A stretch of DNA of 20,232 nucleotides from Flavobacteriales bacterium (GTDB lineage Bacteria > Bacteroidota > Bacteroidia > Flavobacteriales > BACL11), in NCBI GenBank assembly GCA_002683775.1, contig NYTT01000003.1:1-20232 (forward strand). The letters are read 5' to 3'. Position 1 is the stretch's first letter. Each line of letters begins with the position of its first letter. Positions 15,100 to 20,232 of the stretch are shown here, piece by piece. Both the position numbers and the translations under genes were made by a program. The notes below the pieces were generated by a model, which searched no databases, was not told the DNA's origin, and worked only from the letters and a program-made list of their open reading frames with translations.

Positions 15100-15962
15100 T
15101 GGCTAATTTAAAAGAAATACGATCTCGAATTACTTCTGTAGGATCTACTATGCAGATTACATCTGCTATGAAAATGGTTTCCGCAGCAAAACTTAAGAGA
15201 GCTCAAGACGCAATAGTAAAGATGCGTCCTTATGCAAATAAGTTAACAGAATTATTAGAAAGCCTTAGTGCCTCTTTAGATTCTTCAGATGGTGGTGTTT
15301 ATTCTACAAAGCGTGAAATTAGCAAAGTTCTAATTGTACCAATAACTTCCAACAGAGGCTTATGCGGGGGTTTTAATGCTTATATAATTAAGAGAGTATA
15401 TGAACTTATTAATGTTCACTACAAGAATAAAGAAATCAGTATTTTATCCATAGGAAAAAAATCATCTGAACATTTTTCAAAAAATAATTTTAATATTATT
15501 GGAAGTCATGATGAGTTATTTAACGACTTAACTTTCGAGAACGTATCTTCCATTGCTGATGATATTATGAAAAAATATCGTGAAGGTAGCTTTGATAAAG
15601 TTGTACTTGTATACAATCAATTTAAAAATGCAGCTACACAAATAATTATGGCAGAGAACTTCCTTCCTATACAGTCTGAATCAAATGATACCCAGGCGGT
15701 GGGAGACTATTTATTTGAACCAACTAAAGAAGAAATTGTAGAGGAGTTAATACCTAAATCTTTAAAGACTCAAATGTTTAAAGCGATTTTAGATTCCCAC
15801 GCAGCTGAACATGGTGCCCGAATGACGGCAATGCATAAAGCAACTGACAATGCAAGTGAACTGAAAAAAGAATTAACACTTACTTATAACAAAGCTCGAC
15901 AAGCTGCTATTACAGGTGAGATTTTAGAAATTGTAGGTGGAGCAGAAGCCTTAAATGGATAA
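15099..15962 (+). CDS. atpG: F1Fo ATP synthase subunit gamma
   Basis: A 287-residue central-stalk subunit that rotates inside the alpha/beta hexamer. Both coiled-coil halves are recognisable: the N-terminal LKEIRSRITSVGSTMQITSA (4-23) with MKMVSAAKLKRAQ, and the C-terminal HAAEHGARMTAMHKATDNA with ITGEILEIVGGAEAL at the end. SNRGLCGGFNAYI lies in the globular Rossmann-like middle. Length is normal. The start shares one base with the atpA stop. It is the last gene of the transcription unit, followed 24 nt later by an intrinsic terminator, so beta and epsilon must come from another locus. Confidence 0.97.
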   Translation: MANLKEIRSRITSVGSTMQITSAMKMVSAAKLKRAQDAIVKMRPYANKLTELLESLSASLDSSDGGVYSTKREISKVLIVPITSNRGLCGGFNAYIIKRVYELINVHYKNKEISILSIGKKSSEHFSKNNFNIIGSHDELFNDLTFENVSSIADDIMKKYREGSFDKVVLVYNQFKNAATQIIMAENFLPIQSESNDTQAVGDYLFEPTKEEIVEELIPKSLKTQMFKAILDSHAAEHGARMTAMHKATDNASELKKELTLTYNKARQAAITGEILEIVGGAEALNG

Positions 15963-15985
15963 TTAAAAAATAATTATACTTTTAT

Positions 15986-16014
15986 AAAACCCTCTTTTTT
16001 CAAAGAGGGTTTTT
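15986..16014 (+). terminator. Intrinsic terminator after atpG
   Basis: AAAACCCTCTTT (15986-15997) pairs with AAAGAGGGTTTT (16002-16013) around the 4-nt loop TTTC, with a U-rich run continuing after the stem. The 8-bp core is GC-containing and flanked by A on the left and T on the right, so it could stop transcription from both directions. It closes the ATP synthase operon. Confidence 0.9.
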
Positions 16015-16037
16015 ATTTTAAATACAATGAATTCCTT

Positions 16038-16045
16038 TATATTTG
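16038..16045 (+). promoter_or_regulatory. -7 promoter element before the enoyl-CoA hydratase gene
   Basis: TATATTTG fits the consensus TAnnTTTG exactly and lies 14 nt before the ATG at 16060, just after the atpG terminator. No clear TTG was found 17-23 nt upstream; the T-rich terminator tail occupies that place. Transcription would begin near 16052, leaving a very short leader. Confidence 0.6.
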
Positions 16046-16059
16046 TGAAAAACATATAA

Positions 16060-16833
16060 ATGGAATTTAAAAATATAGTTGTTCTAAATAGTAATAACAT
16101 ATGCCATATTACTATTAACAGGCCAAAACAGTTAAATGCGTTAAATGCCAAAACAATTTTTGAGCTTAATGTAGCTATAAATAAAGTACAAGAAGATAGT
16201 TCAGTTAGAGCTATAATTTTAACAGGTTCAGGAAATAAAGCTTTTGTTGCTGGTGCTGACATAAAGGAATTTGCTCATTTTAGTGCTATTGAAGGTGAGG
16301 AGTTAGCACGTAACGGACAAAAATTATTATTTGATTTAATAGACAACCTAAATATACCATGTATAGCCGCTGTTAATGGGTTTGCCCTTGGTGGTGGTTT
16401 AGAATTAGCAATGTCATGTCATATTAGGATTGCTTCGGACAACTCTAAACTTGGATTACCAGAAGTGACATTAGGAGTTATTCCTGGCTATGGTGGTACT
16501 CAACGATTAACAAACTTAGTAGGCAAAGGAAAGGCTTTAGAGATGATAGTAACAGCAAGTATGTTATCCGCTAATGAGGCATTACAATGGGGATTAGTAA
16601 ATCATGTCTGTGCACAAGAAGATCTTTTGATTTTAGCTGAAAAAATTGCTAATAAGATTATAAGAAATTCACCTATGGCTATTTCAAAAGCAATAAAATC
16701 TGTTAACGCAAGTTTTAATAAAACTCTTGATGGTTTTGAAGTGGAAAAGAAAGAATTTGGAAGTTGCTTTGAATCCAAAGAGTTTATTGAAGGCACAAGC
16801 GCATTTATGCAAAAAAGAAAACCAAATTTTTAA
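16060..16833 (+). CDS. Enoyl-CoA hydratase (crotonase family)
   Basis: A 257-residue cytosolic enzyme that adds water to trans-2-enoyl-CoA, a step of fatty-acid beta-oxidation. The oxyanion hole is formed by the AFVAGADIKE (61-70) and GFALGGGLE (107-115) segments. The two catalytic acids are Glu115 and Glu135 (LGLPEVTLG), spaced 20 residues apart as in rat mitochondrial hydratase, which supports true hydratase activity rather than another crotonase reaction. IPGYGGTQRL (141-150) is also typical, and length is standard. It has its own promoter-like element and terminates 2 nt before the flippase gene, with which it is probably cotranscribed. The exact chain-length preference cannot be read from sequence. 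Confidence 0.94.
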   Translation: MEFKNIVVLNSNNICHITINRPKQLNALNAKTIFELNVAINKVQEDSSVRAIILTGSGNKAFVAGADIKEFAHFSAIEGEELARNGQKLLFDLIDNLNIPCIAAVNGFALGGGLELAMSCHIRIASDNSKLGLPEVTLGVIPGYGGTQRLTNLVGKGKALEMIVTASMLSANEALQWGLVNHVCAQEDLLILAEKIANKIIRNSPMAISKAIKSVNASFNKTLDGFEVEKKEFGSCFESKEFIEGTSAFMQKRKPNF

Positions 16834-16835
16834 AA

Positions 16836-18239
16836 TTGAACCCCTTTAAAAAATTATTAGGTCAAACAGCTATCTATGGGTTAAGTAGTGTAGTTGGAAG
16901 ATTATTAAATTATCTTTTGGTTCCGCTTTATACACGCTATTTTTTGCCTGAAGAATATGCTATTGTTGTTGAACTGTATGCTTATGTAGCATTTTTAGTT
17001 ATTATTTTAACGTATGGAATAGAAACTGCATTTTTCAGATTTACCAAAACAACTGAGGACATTAAATCAGTATATTCAACTGCACTTTATTCTGTAATTA
17101 CTACCTCTTGTATTTTTATTGCACTCACTTTTGTTTATTCATCCTCACTTTCTAATTTACTTGGTTCTGGAGTTTTAACCGAATATATTGAGTGGTTTGC
17201 TATCATTGTTGCTTTTGATGCCATTTCATCAATCCCTTTTGCAAGACTTAGAAAGAGGGAGCACGCCCTTCAGTTTTCATTAATTAAACTAATTAATATT
17301 TCTATTAATATAGCACTGAATTTGTATTTTATCGTTTACAAAGAGTTTGGTATTGAATATATATTTATATCAAATTTAGTAGCTTCAATTGTCACACTAT
17401 TACTTTTAACTCCTGAAATGTTTAAGGCTACTTTTTCATTTGATTTTTCACTTTGGAAAAAAATGATGATATATGCCTTTCCTTTGCTCATAGCTGGATT
17501 AGCAGGTATTACAAATGAAACTATTGATAGAGTTCTCTTAAAGCATTTAATAATTGATCAAGATATTGCAGTATATGAACTAGGTCTTTATGGAGCATTT
17601 TATAAATTATCTATTATAATGGTATTATTTACTCAAACTTTTAGATTTGCAGCCGAACCTTACTTTTTTAGTCTACATAAAAACAGTAACAATAGAGTTA
17701 TTTATGCGGATGTAATGAAATATTTTATTATTGTAATGTCGATAATTTTTTTGGCAGCTATAGTTTATTATGATATTATAATAAAGTTTCTTGGATCAAA
17801 TTATCATGATGAAAGAGGATTTGTAGTTGTCTCAATTTTACTACTTGCTAATTTGTTTTTAGGTATATATTTTAATTTGTCAATTTGGTATAAGCTCACA
17901 GAGAAAACTATTTATGGTGCTTTTTTTGCACTTTTTGGAGCGCTTATCACACTTACCCTTAACTTTTTACTAATCCCAAAAATAGGATTTGTTGGATCAG
18001 CCTGGGCAACACTAGCGTGTTATTTTAGTATGATGATTGCGTCATATTACTATTGTAAAAAATACTTTCCTATACCCTACCAAATCTCACGAATTTTAGT
18101 TTATATAATCTTTATGATGATCATATATTTCATTGTTTATTTTACAAATTATAATGCTATATTTAATTCCTTGTTGTTATTACTATTTATCATATTTGTA
18201 TACATATTAGAAAGAAAAAATTTCTTAATCAAAACTTAA
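16836..18239 (+). CDS. Oligosaccharide flippase family protein (Wzx / MATE-like), TTG start
   Basis: A 467-residue polytopic membrane protein with about 14 hydrophobic segments, of the polysaccharide biosynthesis / MOP exporter group that moves lipid-linked glycans across the inner membrane. The N-terminus from residue 4 (FKKLLGQTAIYGLSSVVGR, then LLNYLLVPLYTRYF) is the usual opening of this Bacteroidota family. The only start that keeps it is TTG at 16836; the next in-frame ATG is far inside the gene, so the TTG is very likely real. It follows the hydratase stop by 2 nt and ends 3 nt before dut. No glycosyltransferase is nearby, so the transported glycan is unknown. Confidence 0.88.
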   Translation: MNPFKKLLGQTAIYGLSSVVGRLLNYLLVPLYTRYFLPEEYAIVVELYAYVAFLVIILTYGIETAFFRFTKTTEDIKSVYSTALYSVITTSCIFIALTFVYSSSLSNLLGSGVLTEYIEWFAIIVAFDAISSIPFARLRKREHALQFSLIKLINISINIALNLYFIVYKEFGIEYIFISNLVASIVTLLLLTPEMFKATFSFDFSLWKKMMIYAFPLLIAGLAGITNETIDRVLLKHLIIDQDIAVYELGLYGAFYKLSIIMVLFTQTFRFAAEPYFFSLHKNSNNRVIYADVMKYFIIVMSIIFLAAIVYYDIIIKFLGSNYHDERGFVVVSILLLANLFLGIYFNLSIWYKLTEKTIYGAFFALFGALITLTLNFLLIPKIGFVGSAWATLACYFSMMIASYYYCKKYFPIPYQISRILVYIIFMMIIYFIVYFTNYNAIFNSLLLLLFIIFVYILERKNFLIKT

Positions 18240-18242
18240 GCC

Positions 18243-18677
18243 ATGAAATTAAAAGTTATTAATAAATCTAAACATAAATTACCAAAGTACACTACAGAGT
18301 TATCAGCGGGCATGGATTTAAGAGCAAACCTAGATGTAGATTTGCTTTTAAAGCCAATGCAACGTGTTTTGGTTAAAACAGGTCTTTTTATTGAGCTTGT
18401 ACCAGGATATGAAGCGCAAGTAAGGCCAAGGAGTGGTTTAGCTTTTAAAAAAGGAATAACCGTATTAAATTCACCAGGCACAATAGATGCTGATTATAGA
18501 GGTGAGATAGGAGTTATTTTGGTTAACTTATCAGATGACGATTTTATTATTACAGATGGGGAGAGAATTGCTCAAATGGTTATTTCAAAGCATGAGCAAG
18601 CTATATGGAATGAAGTTGATTCACTAGAAAATTCAGAAAGAGGTAGTGGTGGATTTGGTAGTACTGGAGTGAAATGA
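18243..18677 (+). CDS. dut: dUTP diphosphatase (dUTPase)
   Basis: A 144-residue homotrimeric enzyme that splits dUTP to dUMP and pyrophosphate, keeping uracil out of DNA and feeding thymidylate synthesis. All five motifs are present: SAGMDL (21-26), RPRSGLA (61-67), GTIDADYRGEIGV (79-91) with the catalytic Asp and the substrate-stacking Tyr85, GERIAQMV (106-113), and the Gly-rich C-terminal arm RGSGGFGSTG (133-142) that closes over the site. Length matches bacterial dUTPases. The stop overlaps the ATG of the next gene (ATGA, 4 nt), indicating translational coupling. Confidence 0.98.
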   Translation: MKLKVINKSKHKLPKYTTELSAGMDLRANLDVDLLLKPMQRVLVKTGLFIELVPGYEAQVRPRSGLAFKKGITVLNSPGTIDADYRGEIGVILVNLSDDDFIITDGERIAQMVISKHEQAIWNEVDSLENSERGSGGFGSTGVK

Positions 18678-20232
18678 TTAAAAAGTTTTTTTTAATAGTA
18701 TTTTTAATTTCATTTCAACTTCAAGCTTTTTCGCAATGGAAATCACATTACCCTGAAGTCAAAAATGAAAAAAACCAAAAAATATCAAATTCTATATCTG
18801 ATAAGAATAAGCAATTATTTGACTTTCACTTATTTAATGGTTTTAAATCTAAGGCGTTAGAGGATTATGAAAGTGCATTAAAGCATTTTTTTAAAGCTAT
18901 TAAAATTAATAATCTCAGCCCAGTACCGCATTATGAAATTGCACTCATCTACAATTCAAATGAAAGTTATTTGCTAGCTATTGAGCAAATTGAAAAAGCG
19001 ATTAAGTTGGATAAAGACAATATTTGGTATTTACAATTATATGCTCAGACATTATTTAATATTAGTGATTTCAATAAAGCAGCTATTGAGTATCGCAAAT
19101 TAATTATTAAGCAACCAACTAATGATGAGTTTTATTTTAAATTATCTGATTTATATATTTATTCTAATGATTTTAAAAAGGCAATAAAGGTTTACAATGA
19201 GCTGGAGGGTGTTATTGGAATTAGTAAGATGCTATCTATGCAGAAGCATAAATTGTATAGAGAAATTAACGATCTCAAAGGAGCAATTCTTGAATTGCAA
19301 AATCTTTTATCGCTTTTTCCAGACGATATAGAGGTAATGGAAATTTTATCTGAACTGTATCTTTTAAATGACGAAAAAGATAAGGCTTTTAAATTGTTTC
19401 AGTTATTATCAAAAATTTCTCCAAATAACGGAAGAATCCATCTTACACTTGCAGATTATTATAGAGAAAATGGTAATAATAAAAAATCATATGATGAACT
19501 TAAACTCGCATTTAAAAGCCCAAACTTAAGTATTGATACAAAGGTTAGCATTTTAATTTCATACTATCAATTGTTAGCAATTAATGATGAAATTAATAGT
19601 CAAGCATATGAACTTGCAGATATTTTAATTAAATATCATCCCGATGATTTAAAAGCTCGTGCTGTATTTGCAGATATTTTATATACAGATAATAATTACG
19701 AAAAGGCTAAAGAGCAGTATCTACTTATACTAGAAACTGAAAAATCTAAAAGTCAGTTGTGGGGCCAAGCATTATTTATACAGGCAGAACTAAGTGATTT
19801 TGAAGGGATGTTAATTACAAGTTCTGAAGCTCTCGAGTATTTTCCTTTGGACCCTTTGTTCTATTATTTTAATGGACTAGCGAATAAATGGTTTAAAAAT
19901 TATAATGCATCTATAGAGTCTTTTAATTTAGGATTACAATTTATTATTGATAATGAAGATTTACTTGTGGAATTTTATTCATCATTGGCAGATATTTATC
20001 ATACTTTGAAAGAACATAAACTTTCTGATACCTTTTACGAGAAAGCACTAAGCATCAAACCAAATAATGCCATAGTATTAAACAATTATGCTTATTATTT
20101 ATCATTAAGAAAGGTTAATTTAGAAAAAGCAAAAGAGATGTCGCTACTTAGTAATAATATAGACTCAACAAATAGCACTTATCAGGACACATACGCATGG
20201 GTTTTATATTCATTAAATGACTTTGAGGGTGC
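18674..20232 (+). CDS. Secreted tetratricopeptide repeat protein, C-terminus cut by window edge
   Basis: From ATG at 18674 the frame stays open to the right edge, giving 519 residues and part of another codon. A signal peptide is clear (IKKFFLIVFLISF, with likely cleavage after AFS at residue 20), so it is exported to the periplasm; no lipobox Cys is present. The rest is a chain of TPR-like helix pairs, for example ALKHFFKAIKI, AIEQIEKAIKLDKDN, KAAIEYRKLI, FYEKALSIKPNNAIVLNNYA and QDTYAWVLYSL near the end. It starts by a 4-nt ATGA overlap with dut. I recognise no specific function; TPR arrays hold protein partners, and the neighbouring flippase suggests an envelope role, which is inference. 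Confidence 0.88.
   Translation, partial: MIKKFFLIVFLISFQLQAFSQWKSHYPEVKNEKNQKISNSISDKNKQLFDFHLFNGFKSKALEDYESALKHFFKAIKINNLSPVPHYEIALIYNSNESYLLAIEQIEKAIKLDKDNIWYLQLYAQTLFNISDFNKAAIEYRKLIIKQPTNDEFYFKLSDLYIYSNDFKKAIKVYNELEGVIGISKMLSMQKHKLYREINDLKGAILELQNLLSLFPDDIEVMEILSELYLLNDEKDKAFKLFQLLSKISPNNGRIHLTLADYYRENGNNKKSYDELKLAFKSPNLSIDTKVSILISYYQLLAINDEINSQAYELADILIKYHPDDLKARAVFADILYTDNNYEKAKEQYLLILETEKSKSQLWGQALFIQAELSDFEGMLITSSEALEYFPLDPLFYYFNGLANKWFKNYNASIESFNLGLQFIIDNEDLLVEFYSSLADIYHTLKEHKLSDTFYEKALSIKPNNAIVLNNYAYYLSLRKVNLEKAKEMSLLSNNIDSTNSTYQDTYAWVLYSLNDFEG

Noticed and set aside
15963..16262. Minus-strand open frame of 99 codons
   Set aside because: It crosses the atpG terminator and the enoyl-CoA hydratase promoter and runs antisense to the hydratase active-site region.
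1..20232. CRISPR arrays, tRNA/rRNA genes, insertion sequences, prophage or defence islands
   Set aside because: No spaced direct repeats, cloverleaf sequences, transposase or integrase motifs were seen; nearly all DNA is accounted for by housekeeping and envelope genes.

Overview
The window is AT-rich, densely packed chromosomal DNA from a member of the Bacteroidota, most likely an aerobic Flavobacteriales-type bacterium. Four things point there: a SprE/PorW lipoprotein of the type IX secretion/gliding system; a split F-type ATP synthase operon that lacks beta and epsilon; AtpZ and bactofilin placed in front of atpB; and TAnnTTTG-type -7 promoter elements, with almost no Shine-Dalgarno sequences before the starts. 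No rRNA, tRNA, CRISPR array, insertion sequence or prophage gene was seen. No stretch of 300 bases or more lacks a gene.

Layout. On the minus strand, 1-1175 is the N-terminal 391 residues of an ALDH7-type aldehyde dehydrogenase that runs off the left edge. Next to it, 1248-7348 is a tightly coupled minus-strand operon read from right to left: M23 peptidase, GH3-family adenylating enzyme, dxr (MEP isoprenoid pathway), rseP (site-2 protease) and a CPA-type cation/proton antiporter. Its four junctions are one 1-nt gap and three overlaps. A divergent intergenic region at about 7349-7435 separates it from the plus-strand genes.

On the plus strand, 7436-15962 carries sprE, bactofilin, atpZ, a small four-helix membrane protein, then atpB-atpE-atpF-atpH-atpA-atpG (a, c, b, delta, alpha, gamma). 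A probable promoter lies just before atpB, a strong hairpin lies between atpE and atpF, and an intrinsic terminator follows atpG. A second plus-strand operon then starts from a clear promoter: enoyl-CoA hydratase, an oligosaccharide flippase with a TTG start, dut, and a secreted TPR protein cut by the right edge.

How the genes fit together. Most of the window serves the cell envelope and its energetics: isoprenoid precursors (dxr), intramembrane proteolysis (rseP), peptidoglycan editing (M23), protein export and gliding (sprE), cytoskeletal scaffolding (bactofilin), glycan export (flippase), proton-motive ATP synthesis and ion exchange. I found no convincing new defence, mobile or biosynthetic system. 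The most interesting points are small: the atpE/atpF hairpin, the 21-nt tandem repeat in atpE, the divergent four-helix protein in the AtpI position, a GH3 enzyme of unknown substrate inside an envelope operon, and the secreted TPR protein after dut.
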